From: Arctopsyche grandis
Taxonomy: Eukaryota; Arthropoda; Insecta; Trichoptera; Hydropsychidae
Direction of reading: 5' to 3'
Length of the DNA stretch: 64,000 nt
Assembly: GCF_051622035.1 (NCBI RefSeq)
Contig: NC_135358.1
Location: 7,791,001 to 7,855,000 of the forward strand
The notes under the pieces: model-generated
Database searches by the model: none
What the model was told of the DNA's origin: nothing
What the model saw: the letters and a program-made list of their open reading frames with translations, nothing else
Made by a program: the position numbers and the translations under genes
Shown here: positions 1 to 10,769 of the stretch, in pieces
Layout: every line of letters begins with the position of its first letter
How positions within the stretch are numbered: the first letter of the stretch is position 1

Positions 1-524
1 TTTCTATTTCAAAATATCGTAACTCTATGATCAAAATAAATAGTTACATCAACGTAAGAAGTTTTTTTTTCAAAAGTGATCAGATGAAAGTTAAATTTTT
101 TTATACGCAATTAATTTATCGTTAATTTTTTATTGAAATAAGGTTCTTAGCACACTAATTTCTACATCTGAAAGTAGGCTGCATACTTATAAAGTTTTTT
201 GATGCTATTAGATACGAGATTTTTAACTAAAGATCGAACATTAAATTTACTTTTTAAAAATCTCTGTTTATTTGTTTTTATTTTAAAACCTGACTTGATG
301 GACATTATTGTCAATACTATACAGTGGGTTCGAATGAGTGAAAATATTTGAGTTTTACCCGTTCAGACTGATATATTTGCTTTAAAAATAAACTTGATAG
401 ACTCTCCGACAAGCGAGAACATTCTCAATGATTTTCATTGCCTTCCCCAGTCTCAAAGTTCGTAAATACAGTCTTTGAAAATGGGAAAGTAATGAATAAT
501 AAACATCTCAAACTCGCACATTAC
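1..524. other. AT-rich sequence, probable intron
   Basis: No coding region is supported. If the GT at 524-523 is a real donor, this is intron 1 of the minus-strand secreted-protein gene whose first coding exon ends at 525. Later exons would lie outside the window. Confidence 0.4.
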
Positions 525-1043
525 CGATTCTTGATCGTAGTCGTCCTGCGATGGGTCCTGATTGAAGTGGTTCGTCTCGTTCTCACCATCGGCCATGTAC
601 TGTTCGATGAGTTCACTGACATCCTGCGGCTTCAGCTCATCCGCATGCTGAATCATCTTGATATGCTCCTGGTTATCCTCCTCTTCGTAATCCTCATCGT
701 CCGGATCACCCGAATCGTCGTACCCAAAATCATCATCCTCCACAGCCGGCTCCTCCACCTGCTTCGTGGCTTTGAGATCGACACTTCGATAGCTTTCCGT
801 GGTAGGAGCTTTCGGCCTATGAATGAGCAAATAGTTGAGCTCATCGTCCTCCATCTCCCTGGGCACGATCTCGTCCAGTTGAGATATCTTCCTGAAGAGA
901 TAGTCCAGTTTGTGAATCCTGTGCCTGAACGTCGGGCTCTCCTCTTCCGGGTAAGTTCTGGTGGTAGTTGGGTCGGTGTCGGCTCGCACGGCACATCCAG
1001 CACACACGAACAAAAGGAACGACACCTTGTCCAATGCGATCAT
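525..1043 (-). CDS. Acidic secreted protein, first coding exon (partial gene)
   Basis: This exon encodes 173 residues. I chose the ATG at 1043-1041 because it opens a clear signal peptide (MIALDKVSFLLFVCAGCAVRA, cleavage likely after VRA). The in-frame upstream sequence is basic, has no signal character and is probably 5' UTR. The mature part has a short charged helix-like segment (residues about 38-65) followed by Asp/Glu-rich runs (about 95-125 and the exon end), including DDD, DDEDYEEED and DDYDQE; the tyrosines in acidic context could be sulfated. One NET sequon is present. The exon ends in phase 0 at 525 with a GTAATG donor. Reading through gives a non-acidic tail and a stop at 453, which looks intronic. 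I do not recognise the family; a neuropeptide or granin-like precursor or an acidic calcium-binding secreted protein is possible. GC content is clearly higher than in the flanks. Confidence 0.6.
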
Positions 1044-1118
1044 TTTCGATGATTTATTTTGGCTCAGTTTCCTGTTGCATGTTTCCCGAGCGGCCACACA
1101 CGGCGATGATCGCGCCGA

Positions 1119-1168
1119 GACTGAAGCGAGCGTGTCGCTCGGCCAGCGGCTCTCACACATTATTTATA
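1119..1168 (-). promoter_or_regulatory. Possible core promoter of the acidic secreted-protein gene
   Basis: On the minus strand TATAAA occupies 1168-1163 and an insect-type initiator TCAGTC lies at 1124-1119, about 80 bp before the ATG. The spacing (about 46 bp) is longer than the usual 30 bp, so the pair may not act together. The flanks 1044-1430 are the most GC-rich sequence near this gene. Confidence 0.25.
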
Positions 1169-4100
1169 ATAACGCGCGCGACACCGTAAATAAAATAACA
1201 CGACGCACTCATATTTACTCTACTGTGTGGCCCGCCCTTGCCGCAGCCCTCCTCAAACTGTGTGACACCTGCAAGTATCCCCAGGGCCTTGTCCAAAAGG
1301 ACCACAAAGAAAAGAGTGCTCCCATCCCTGCCGCTTGACCGCAGCGCGCGTTCAACCGCAGAAAGAAGTCGTTCCCACTGCAGATAGTGTTCTAAGCCTA
1401 ATTCTGCAAAAAGGAACCAGCCCACATTAGTTAATACACCCAATTCTGCACACGATCAAAAAAAATAAAATAAGTTTCAGCCTGATAGGACTAACGGTGT
1501 TCAAAAAATCCCCAAAATACACACACACACACACATTTTTTTCTAGATCTAGAACGTGATCAGTGATCGATTCTGAGATCAAATCAGTCAAAATCTCGAG
1601 TTCGAATTTTTTTATGATCACAAAACTTCATCTATTGTTACTACGTACATAGGTAAAGTAAAAATTCTACAAAGATTATTTTGATTTGCCCACAGTCCAA
1701 CTTTGCAAATGCCCCATCTTTTTTATTCTTACAAACCTCCTTTATGTTTCACTTACGATTACAATTCAGGAAAAAATTTGCCTCTTATCCGATCGTTTTC
1801 ATACTTTGCCATATTGCTCATTTTGGTCATCAACAAGTAAATGGATCCTCCGCCATTACGATGGTGCAAAAATATCGTGTAAGACGTGTTTGAAAACGCT
1901 CCCACGAAGAAGTGTTTGACGTTTATTCAGCGTTTGTTTAGACTATTCTCACTTTTCACCATGTCAGATTTCAATTGTTTAAATACCTATATTTTTTTTA
2001 TTTTTTCACTCTATAATTTTTACGTTTGTTTCAATGCGAAAGAATGGAAGGAAGAAGGGAAAAATTCCCAGGGCTCGTGATGTTTGAAGGGGACTCGATT
2101 TTGGGGAAAATTATAACAATAATCCAAAAACGACCGCAAATATTGTAACTACAATCACTCAGTTGAAATCTTTTTAAAAAACGCTTTTTTTATAAAAAAT
2201 ATATTGATTCTTTTTTAAAAAGGTATTTTGAAAACATTTTGATTTTTGGATTTAAATAAATCTTAAATGTACATTCAGTGATTCAAACGCCTTTTTGCCT
2301 GCGGCGCATGCTTTTTATTTGATGATTATTTAACATGCCGAAAAAGGAGAACATTTTATTTTTGGAATTCTAAAATTATCCCACACAAAAAAAGCCAAGA
2401 ATTATTACTGTCCTAGGGCCCGATTTCACTCTCGACGGCCCTGAATACGATATACTACATAATACGTAATATATATGTGTATATCAAGCATTAAGAAACT
2501 AAAGAAAAAAATATATTTTGTTTTATGATTTTTCATAATTTTTATGCTTTAAGCTTTTAAGCTTTTTACGTAAAAACTAAATTTAGTGTACTACATATGT
2601 ATTACTACTGTATGTATATCATGGTTAGACCATGAAAACTTTATAACAAAGCTCATATTTTTATTTTTAAAATTCACCCGCCTAAGAATTGTGAAGTTGG
2701 TATTGTATAAAAAATAATACTCATGTTAGTTAATTCTATAAGGCATAGAGATCTATTTAAATTTTAACCAATTATTTTTGAAAAGAACTTCATTCATACA
2801 TATCTACTATTTCACACTGGCAAAGTTAAGCTCAACCTTTTTTAAATCGCAAGAATTGCACATATTACTACTTACAACTGACTTCCGACTTCAACAAGTC
2901 CACAATATATTCTTAATATATTACATACTGATAAATAATATTATATTATATATACTGATACAAAAGAGTTTTGCATTTCAAGCAAGCACAGCCATGTATA
3001 CTTATATTATATATATATACGCATACGTAGCCCATAAAAATTACTACTCGCATTAAATGTGCAAATTTACTGTAACGTGTGGTTACTGTAATTGCATGGA
3101 CCAAATTTCGTAGTTGCCCATTATGTATTGACTGTGTAAACGTTTCATTGCACTCGAAACACTTCCAAATTGAATCTTTCAACAATATTGCTGTTGAACA
3201 TAACGAGTTAACTGATTGATATTATGCTCAGCTTCTTTGACTTGACTTATGTACATTGTAAGTGCATACATGCACGCTGTGAATAAACACACTATCACTA
3301 ACAAACCTAGAACAATATTTGCTCATTCAAAGCTTTTGCACGTGTGTAAATCTGCTGATTTTATAAATTCTCAAGCAAATGGCCGAAAAACTTACTCATT
3401 GGGTACATTGAAGGAGATTTTTTCGAGGAGAAAAATACACTCCTACAATTAACACTAGTTCAACAATATACTTAAATAATGGTGTCCATCTCTGTACACA
3501 AGCAATTTGCTGATCTGTCTTTTGTGCAAACTATCTTGTCGGTATGTGAAACCAAGCAATGTCAGCATTTTGTTCCAAAAGTGTTCTGCTATCAGCACAG
3601 CATTCTAAAATAAATTCAAACACTGTTGAATTATCATATTTTCTCTTACGCGTCAGGTAAGCTGGTATGGTCATCATTTATAAAACAAGGACTTAACTTT
3701 GATACGATATCTTTTCAACCGCGGACCAACTGTTTGGGCTCATACGACCTCGGAGATTGTCATTTCGTCGCTCCCTAAGCGAGTTTTAATACATCTCTGA
3801 CTCGTTTCAAGTACTTGGGTGTATAATACACGATATCCTTTTTGTTTTGGTGAATCCGTTCAGGAATGCGATGGCGTTGAGTTCAGAGATCGCCGCCCCA
3901 TCTGCTAAATCGCCGCGTCGTGTAACAACACATGCACTTCTCAGCTGCAGACGCATAAATCAAAAGGAAGAATTCCGAAACGGGTTTAGCAAACAATACC
4001 CTCGCAATGCGATTCATACACATAAATCATGACGAAAAGCGCCGGACCCAAATAGAGAGCGTTTAATGTGTATGACATGGCTAGAAGCAGGCAATTCAGA

Positions 4101-4395
4101 AGCTGGGGAGCACCCAGAACGCTCCTATGACAATCACACGTACATTGTACATAGTTAGTTTAATGAAACGCGCCAATTAAGACTTTCGGCTCAGTAATAT
4201 TCACACCGCTTGTACCTAATTATAAATATGATGCAACCGGAGCATTCCTCTTCTAATTATGGGTAACTGTTAACTGAGGACCTGTAGAGGAAAAGTGTGA
4301 TCAAAAATCCACGCGTGCTTATTCGCCAATCTACGTATACTAATACCTATATAAATAGTCTGTTCATCAAATTTATAAGTATTTACTCTCAATAT
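1169..4395. other. Intergenic, AT-rich, no gene seen
   Basis: Short ORFs occur on both strands, but none has a recognisable domain, signal peptide or splice context. There is a CA microsatellite at about 1519-1535. A short motif near 2410-2450 (GGGCCCGATTTCACTC and following bases) resembles sequence at 31785-31825 and is probably the end of a small repeat. Confidence 0.5.
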
Positions 4396-5052
4396 TAGGG
4401 ATTATATCATATATATAATATCGCTATTCTGTCTGTGTGTATGTGTATCTGCAATAACGCTTGCCGTACTAAAATATAATAGTCGTATCGACATACATAT
4501 GTACGTCACAGCTAAAACACTGCCAATAAAATGTAGGAATATAATATCGAAAGAAAAAAAACTTCTATATATACTGTTTGCTACCAATGTTTCCTTTGGG
4601 CTAATAGACGGCGCTAAGTCTCTCAGCATTTATGGCCATCTATTGAAAATTTATTTATTTAATATACTTGGGGGAGGCGGCAAAGCCGATAGACCCAAGG
4701 GGTTTGATCATGCATATTTTATCAATTTATACATATTTGCAAATTAAATGAGAAAAATAAAATATATTAAAAAATGACAATATTAAAATAAAAATAAGAG
4801 AGCAAAAAAAGTAACTATATTAAGTAAATTTATTTGATTAATTATTTTTTTTTCTATTGGTGCTTTATATTGTTTATATGTAGGTAGGTAGGTAGTTCTT
4901 ATATTTTTTTTGATATTAAACAATTAAATATAAATATAAAATTAAATATATTTAAACGGTATTTGAAAAAAAATCGACCGCGTGTGGATCGAACACAGGA
5001 CCGACACATTTCTTTTTTACATACCTCCTTTGCATTTCACATGGCTTTCGTG
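4396..5052 (+). repeat. Repeat family A, copy 1, left part
   Basis: AT-rich interspersed repeat with hallmarks CTTCTATATATACTGTTTG, a GACGGCGCTAAGTCTCT-like segment, and GATCGAACACA near 4988. The same order of segments recurs at 16440-16951 (+), 21561-22090 (-) and 38495-38795 (+). This copy was hit twice: by a 5'-truncated LINE tail (about 4651-4820) and by the jockey-like element at 5053-9377. It resumes at 9392. Confidence 0.75.
4651..4820 (-). mobile_element. 5'-truncated tail of a LINE (same family as 24115-25870)
   Basis: The segment GGGGGAGGCGGCAAAGCC followed by GATAGACCCAAGGGGTTTG is nearly identical to 24130-24165, as are the A-rich sequences after it. Read on the minus strand it ends in a TTAAATAAATAAA tail, so it is a dead-on-arrival insertion of the LINE whose reverse transcriptase fragment lies at 24425-25321. 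Confidence 0.7.
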
Positions 5053-5079
5053 ACTCGTCACTCGACGCTCCGTGAGAAC

Positions 5080-5086
5080 GGACGTG
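5080..5086 (+). promoter_or_regulatory. Downstream promoter element (DPE) of the retrotransposon
   Basis: GGACGTG lies at exactly +28 to +34 if the first base after the duplication (5053) is +1. This matches the DPE consensus RGWCGTG and its position, as known for internal RNA polymerase II promoters of jockey-type elements. The initiator around +1 is only a partial match. Confidence 0.6.
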
Positions 5087-5217
5087 CCGAAGACGTACTC
5101 TCTGTGCGAGCGCTCATAATACAGCGATACGCCATACCGTCAAAAAACCCACACCTTTTAACATACAAAACAAACACCCCCCACAAAACGAACACCAAAC
5201 GAACACATGTTGGCACC

Positions 5218-6426
5218 ATGCGAGGATCCAACCTGAAAAAGCGAATTAAGAAGACACTGATAACTACAACCGAAGCTCCTCAACCAGGCTGCTCTCAGAC
5301 CGCTCAGATGGAGACCGAGTGGCAGTTTCCAAAACATACGGCAAAGAACGTGAAAGATGTTGCTCCTGAATTTAAAATTCAGGAGAAAAACAAATTTGAA
5401 GGGCTCTTGGAAGTTTCCGATGTCCCCAGAAGCGGTGGAAGAATCCCGCCCATCATCATGACAGCTACTGGCACTCACGGCAGCATGATCGAGTCGATCA
5501 AGAAGTTTATAAAAGACTTCACAATGACTTACATTGGTCAAAATAATGTCAAGATACAATGTAAAAGTCTTGAAGACTTTAAAAAACTTCGGGATGGATT
5601 GACACCAGACCGACAATTCCATACCTTTTCCAGGAAGGAGGAAAAGGAAATAAAAAGTGTCGTACGTGGCTTGCCGAAATTGCCGGAAGCTGATATTAAA
5701 GATGACATCATCAGACAGGGATTCCCTGTAACCAAAGTCATACAGATGAAGACGAAGGAGCCTAGGAGCAACGCCACCGAGCTATACTTGGTGTTCTTCG
5801 AGCCATCGGTATCGGCAAAGAAGATTAAAGAAATCCGGTACATCTGTTACACAAAGGTCAGTGTCGTTAAATATACTAGTAAATCACAAAATATTACTCA
5901 ATGTTTCAGATGCCAAGAATATGGACACGCTGCGAAAAACTGCAATCGGCAGGCCAAGTGCGTCAAATGTGCCGGCACTCACCTCACCGCACAATGCAAT
6001 CAAGGAATAGTTACCCCTGCTGTCTGCTCAGGCTGTTCAGGATCTCACCCCGCTAACTTCAAAGACTGTCCAAAAAGACAGAGCTATCTGAAAATGCTGG
6101 AATCGAGGAAGAATCGAGTATCAATTGTCAAAGCCAACCCTTGGAAACTCCCAGTGGCGCAGCCACAAAATATCCCGGTCGTTAACGATCATAACTTCCC
6201 AAAGCTACCGACCATTAAAACTCCTTCACCAAATATCCCAAATATCCCTAAAAAACCCCACCAACCAACCAATCCCAACATTCAACCAACAACAGACCTA
6301 ACTTCCATGGCGTCTATGACGAAGATGTTGAAGATCCTCCAGGAGATTCGTGCCAAGGCCAGCGGTTGCACCGACAAACTAGAGCTGGCACTCATGCTTG
6401 TCGAATATCTCGATGTCTTTGATTAA
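5218..6426 (+). CDS. Retrotransposon ORF1, gag-like nucleic-acid binding protein
   Basis: 402 residues from the ATG at 5218 (context CACCATGC). The frame is open further upstream to before 5053, but that part lies outside the element, so it cannot be the native start. Three cysteine knuckles follow one another: C229-C232-H237-C242 (CX2CX4HX4C), a second from C248 (CVKCAGTHLTAQC) and a third from C270. This arrangement is typical of jockey/I-group ORF1 proteins, which coat element RNA and act as chaperones. The N-terminal half is basic and carries an RRM-like or PRE_C2HC-like region about residues 80-215. The C terminus is proline-rich, then helical. The stop TAA at 6424 lies inside the start of ORF2. 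Confidence 0.9.
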   Translation: MRGSNLKKRIKKTLITTTEAPQPGCSQTAQMETEWQFPKHTAKNVKDVAPEFKIQEKNKFEGLLEVSDVPRSGGRIPPIIMTATGTHGSMIESIKKFIKDFTMTYIGQNNVKIQCKSLEDFKKLRDGLTPDRQFHTFSRKEEKEIKSVVRGLPKLPEADIKDDIIRQGFPVTKVIQMKTKEPRSNATELYLVFFEPSVSAKKIKEIRYICYTKVSVVKYTSKSQNITQCFRCQEYGHAAKNCNRQAKCVKCAGTHLTAQCNQGIVTPAVCSGCSGSHPANFKDCPKRQSYLKMLESRKNRVSIVKANPWKLPVAQPQNIPVVNDHNFPKLPTIKTPSPNIPNIPKKPHQPTNPNIQPTTDLTSMASMTKMLKILQEIRAKASGCTDKLELALMLVEYLDVFD

Positions 6427-9103
6427 CGGGAGGCGCCTGAACATTCTAGCGTGGAATGCTCGTGGACTTAAGAATAAGATTGACGAACTAGAGTCGGCGA
6501 TCGGTGAGTACTGTGTTGACATAGTTTTAATCTCCGAGACCTTCTTAAAACCTCATATCCGTATTAACCTACCTAACTTTAACTGCTATCGCGAAGACCG
6601 AGAACAGCATGGAGGGGGAGTTGCCATTTTTATAAAATCGTCAATTAAACATTATCGCGTAATAACTCCGCCACTAAAAAATTTAGAACTAACCGCCATC
6701 GAACTAACAATTAACAACACCCGTCACATAGTAGCATCCGCTTACAATCCTCCCCAAAAACGATTATTGGCATCCGATCTTAACAAAATATTTAACATTG
6801 GTAGTTCGGTAGTGGTAGCTGGTGACTTTAATGCCAAACATCCGTTATGGAGTTGCGTAAACACTGACCTACAAGGCACAACTCTTTATAAATACATTCA
6901 ACTAACAGATACAATCTTACTTCATCCGGATACATACACACACTATCCCACAAATAACTCACAACCATCCACACTAGATCTTGTCCTCGTCAAGAACTGC
7001 CCAAAAATATCGACACCAAATGCCCTTCAAACCCTGTCGTCTGATCATCTCCCGATAATCTTCTCAATCGACGGGAAACCCGAGGAAATCATCAAGCATA
7101 GTTGGGATTACGGGAGAGCTAACTGGCGAGAGTTCAAGTCGTACATAAATGACCAAACCATTCTAACTTCTACAACACTCACAAACAAAACCGAAATCGA
7201 CAGCTCCATAAAACACCTAACGGAATCAATAACTCGATCCAAACACCTTCACATACCTAAGACACAATACATTGAACACAAATTAGAGATAACTGACTTT
7301 GTTGCAAATCTAATTAAAAGTAAAAATAAACTCCGTAAAATTTGGCAAACATCAAAAAATCCAGCATTAAAAACATTAATTAATAAGCTCACATATCAAA
7401 TTAAAATTAGAATCAAAGAAATCAAAAATGAAGCTTGGTCTAAAAAATTAGAAAAATTGAGCTCAGTTGATGGCTCTCTATGGAAATTAGCTAAAGCGAT
7501 TCGCAGGACAAAAAACTCGATTCCTCCATTAGATGATTCAGGAATCTCAGTGACGCGTGATTGCGACAAAGCAGAACTATTATCAAAATCCTTCCAAAAA
7601 CATCACACACTCACACAACATTACAATCACATACCAACGCATAATAAAGTCAACCGGTCCATTAAAATCATCACAAAAACTCCCACTAACAGTACTAAAA
7701 ATATAAAATTGGTGCATCCGTGTGAAATCCAAAATATAATACGTAATTTAAAAAATAAAAAGGCACCTGGGCGAGATTCAATAGATAACATCACAATCAA
7801 ACAACTTCCATTTAAAGCTTTAGTCTCACTATCTAAAATATTCAACGCATGTTTACTCACCGGGTATTTCCCAGAATACTGGAAAACAGCCAACGTAATT
7901 CCCATACTTAAGCCCGATAAAAGCTCAAAAAACCCGGCCAATTATCGACCCATTAGCTTACTTTGCACGCTTTCAAAAATTCTGGAAAAAATAATCTACA
8001 CACGTTTACTTAAAGTCGTAAATAAGAAATTAATAAATGAACAATTTGGATTTCGCACTGGACATTCCACGACCCAACAACTAACAAGACTAACTGAACA
8101 CGTGACGAAGAACTTTAATATGAAGAGAAGTACCGGAATGGTATGTCTCGACATAGAAAAGGCCTTCGACACGGTTTGGCACGATGGACTCATTCATAAG
8201 CTCCTTATTAACAAAATACCAAACTACCTAATTCTCATCATCAAATCGTACTTAACTCGTAGAAAGCTAGTGGTTAGCGTAAATAATGAATTATCGTCTC
8301 CAAAAATAATCGCAGCTGGCGTTCCGCAGGGGAGCTTGCTTGGCCCACTCTTGTTCTCCATATATATAAATGACATACCTATTCCAAAAAACTGTCACAT
8401 AGCCCTATATGCAGATGATACAGCTTGCTTCACAAGTAGCAAAAAACCAGACACTATTCTTAAAAATCTTGAATTTGCAATTAAAACAATGACTGAACAC
8501 TTCACTAAGTGGAAAATTCAAATTAATCAAACCAAAACAGACGCCATATTCTTTAGTGTTAGAAAACATAAGCCAAGTTCAGATCTAAAAATCCCCTCTG
8601 GAGAAAGTCTGAAATGGCAGTCAGTAATAAAATATTTAGGAGTAACGTTTGATAAAAGAATGAGATGGGCACCTCACATTGAGGCAGCGAAATGCAAGGC
8701 GATGCGGGGTATATCCTCAATATATCCAATATTTAATCGCCATAGTTCTTTATCAACGCTAAATAAAATAAAATTATATCGCGCGCTCATATTACCATTA
8801 TTAACCTATGCTTCACCTGTATGGAATAACGCCTCGAATACTAACCTTTCCAAGCTCCAAGTAATACAAAATAAATCCCTTAAAATAATTTATAATACAC
8901 CCATATATACTAACCTGAAAAAACTGCATGCTATATATAATATTCCGTTTGTTACAGACATTACTAACAAACTAACCAGTAGATTCTATGAAAGAATCAC
9001 TAATAACCATACTAACACACTTGTGAAGAGTCTCGGTGATTACAACAAAATGTCTATACCCTTCAGGTATAAACACAGATTACCTAAACATAATCTGCTT
9101 TAG
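6413..9103 (+). CDS. Retrotransposon ORF2, endonuclease and reverse transcriptase
   Basis: 896 residues from the ATG at 6413, overlapping ORF1 by 14 bp in another frame; reinitiation after ORF1 is the likely mode of translation (inference). The N-terminal APE-type endonuclease starts ILAWNARGL and holds VVAGDFNAKHPLW and the catalytic S210-D211-H212. The reverse transcriptase follows with KAPGRDSIDN, NYRPISLL, AGVPQGSLLGPLLFSIYIND and the catalytic Y666-A667-D668-D669. The thumb and C-terminal region end near FRYKHRLPKHNLL. Length and order fit the jockey clade. All catalytic motifs appear intact. Confidence 0.93.
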   Translation: MSLINGRRLNILAWNARGLKNKIDELESAIGEYCVDIVLISETFLKPHIRINLPNFNCYREDREQHGGGVAIFIKSSIKHYRVITPPLKNLELTAIELTINNTRHIVASAYNPPQKRLLASDLNKIFNIGSSVVVAGDFNAKHPLWSCVNTDLQGTTLYKYIQLTDTILLHPDTYTHYPTNNSQPSTLDLVLVKNCPKISTPNALQTLSSDHLPIIFSIDGKPEEIIKHSWDYGRANWREFKSYINDQTILTSTTLTNKTEIDSSIKHLTESITRSKHLHIPKTQYIEHKLEITDFVANLIKSKNKLRKIWQTSKNPALKTLINKLTYQIKIRIKEIKNEAWSKKLEKLSSVDGSLWKLAKAIRRTKNSIPPLDDSGISVTRDCDKAELLSKSFQKHHTLTQHYNHIPTHNKVNRSIKIITKTPTNSTKNIKLVHPCEIQNIIRNLKNKKAPGRDSIDNITIKQLPFKALVSLSKIFNACLLTGYFPEYWKTANVIPILKPDKSSKNPANYRPISLLCTLSKILEKIIYTRLLKVVNKKLINEQFGFRTGHSTTQQLTRLTEHVTKNFNMKRSTGMVCLDIEKAFDTVWHDGLIHKLLINKIPNYLILIIKSYLTRRKLVVSVNNELSSPKIIAAGVPQGSLLGPLLFSIYINDIPIPKNCHIALYADDTACFTSSKKPDTILKNLEFAIKTMTEHFTKWKIQINQTKTDAIFFSVRKHKPSSDLKIPSGESLKWQSVIKYLGVTFDKRMRWAPHIEAAKCKAMRGISSIYPIFNRHSSLSTLNKIKLYRALILPLLTYASPVWNNASNTNLSKLQVIQNKSLKIIYNTPIYTNLKKLHAIYNIPFVTDITNKLTSRFYERITNNHTNTLVKSLGDYNKMSIPFRYKHRLPKHNLL

Positions 9104-9391
9104 GTCATCGACTTTAGATAGTCTTTAATTAATATTATGTATTAGATGTATTATGAACATTTATAAGGATTGTAAATAGGTTTTTGAGCTCTTTTTCCTA
9201 TTATGCTTTAGATTAACATTAGAATAATATAATACTGTAATTACTAACCAAATTAAATTAAAATTGTAAAATAGAAAATGATCAGTAGATCAGTAGCTAT
9301 TAAAATAGATATAAAATGTATTGTGAACATAATTTCGTAATAATAAAAAGCATTTAAAAATCAAAAAAAAAAAAAAAACATGGCTTTCGTG

Positions 9392-9475
9392 TTAGTGGTC
9401 ATTTTTATTTTTATTTAAAAACTTAATATACCAACACCCATGCGATGATATTATTTCATCGGGTACGAGACTAGT
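9392..9475 (+). repeat. Repeat family A, copy 1, right part
   Basis: Continuation of the repeat split by the retrotransposon. It ends with a small hairpin (CGATGATATTATTTCATCG) and then GGTACGAGACTAG followed by T. A hairpin just before CTAG-T resembles a Helitron 3' terminus. The same end occurs at about 16951 and, inverted, at 21561. Confidence 0.55.
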
Positions 9476-9490
9476 TTATATAGAAATTAG

Positions 9491-9865
9491 GTAGCAGCAT
9501 GGCTCGGTGGTTGGGCTTTTGCTTAGCACCGAGAGGTCGCCGGGTTCGATTCCGTGAGTTGACCTCGATTGAAAAGAATTTATTCCGAGTATATTTGTAA
9601 TGCTGCTGGTCAGACTTGGATATTTGTGACTCCATTTGTCGATCGTTTCCTATCAGAGTTTGCCAATTTTTCTGATTTCATTGTTGAAACGATTCCTCCA
9701 TTAAATTGGCTAAAAACCATCCTACCCATGTCACCACTATTTGAATATGATTTATGTACAAAGTTTAAAATTCATAGATGTCTTCTTAATTTCGACTTTT
9801 TCAGTTGCTCGTAATTCAACGACTTACATATGTAATGCTGTATAAAATAAAAATAAAAATGCTGC
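9491..9865 (+). mobile_element. tRNA-derived SINE, subfamily 1
   Basis: The head contains an A box (TGGCTCGGTGG, about 9499) and a perfect B box (GGTTCGATTCC, 9543-9553), both RNA polymerase III promoter elements. A body follows with GATCGTTTCCTATCAGAG and a later AT-rich tail. There is no closed acceptor stem, so it is not a functional tRNA gene. Relatives lie at 30201, 31291, 51600 and 52090. Confidence 0.8.
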
Positions 9866-10769
9866 AAATGTGAAAATAAATATAAATCTAACTGTTTAAA
9901 CTATGACTTGCTACTATTACCATATTTTTATTACTAAAAGCAATTATTAAAGTAGAAAAACATGGTACATATAGTTAATGGTGGAAGTTTGAGTATATTG
10001 CTATATTTTTTAGAATTTAAATATTTAAAATTAAAAAAAAAATGCTTTCAAAATAAAATAATGTTCCTACAGTATTTTTTTTTTCAGATGAAAAATTGGA
10101 ATGAATGTGAATATTTGCACTTGGAAAGCCCCCCTCCCCCCATTCTAAGTTATTTTCTCACCTATCTACCTACATACATATGTAGTAAGCTCTACCACTA
10201 ATATTTAGACAAATGCCCTCTTTCGAAGGCGAGTGTTTACCAACATGGTTAGATCTGGTGAGCCACATTTGTATATATTTATTTAAATTCCAAATATTTG
10301 TTATCATGTATGTTATTTCCACTCCTCTCATGACTTACGTACGTATAATCACAACCCTCAAACGGTTACTTTATACACCCCAAATTCTTCAAACAGCATG
10401 AATTGCCTTTATATGCTAAAGTTGCACACGTGCGCGTTTACCTAGATTTAGAACACTTATGTAAATATTATTCTTCCTTGTTTTCCTTTTAACACTCATC
10501 GCAGTTCCTAACCAGGAACACTGAATCCACGTGTTCGCTCATGTATGTTAACACAGTTCTGTTTGCTTCCGGTCAATTTACCTCCGGAAACCATTGAATT
10601 CTTTCATTATTAATCACCATATTTATTGAGGAAACTCCTTCAATAAGCTCGAATATTCCAAAAGATTTTTAATTTCAATATAAATAACAACAATTAATGT
10701 TTTCACATCATCTATCATAATTAACTTGAAGACTATTTCTTTACTTTAATTTAGAACAATTTTTTTACC
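9866..10769. other. Intergenic, no gene seen
   Basis: AT-rich sequence with short homopolymer runs (poly-C near 10131-10141). Short ORFs lack domains or splice context. Confidence 0.5.

Larger units (their letters stand above)
5053..9377 (+). mobile_element. Full-length jockey-like non-LTR retrotransposon
   Basis: The boundaries come from a 14-bp target site duplication, ACATGGCTTTCGTG, at 5039-5052 and again at 9378-9391 after a 16-bp poly-A; the leading A is ambiguous with the tail. Order: 5' UTR with a DPE-like motif, ORF1 (gag-like, three zinc knuckles), ORF2 (APE endonuclease plus reverse transcriptase), 3' UTR of about 260 bp, poly-A. The two ORFs overlap by 14 bp and have no stop or frameshift. 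Two 5'-truncated copies of the 3' end lie at about 35518-35719 (+) and 40564-40767 (-). An intact copy with a perfect duplication suggests recent insertion; present activity is inferred only. Confidence 0.92.

Noticed and set aside
438-1052. 204-codon plus-strand frame over the acidic protein exon
   Set aside because: It is the antisense shadow of the signal-peptide-bearing minus-strand exon and has no recognisable feature.
1153-1443. 96-codon minus-strand frame upstream of the acidic protein
   Set aside because: No signal peptide, no domain, and it overlaps the likely promoter of the real exon.
4963-5217. Extended N terminus of the retrotransposon ORF1
   Set aside because: The frame is open here, but it begins with TTG and most of it lies before the element's 5' end at 5053, in the older repeat. 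The first sensible ATG inside the element is 5218.
9491-9560. tRNA gene
   Set aside because: A and B boxes are present but the acceptor stem does not pair and a SINE body follows. The same reasoning applies at 30201, 50398 and 51950-52030.
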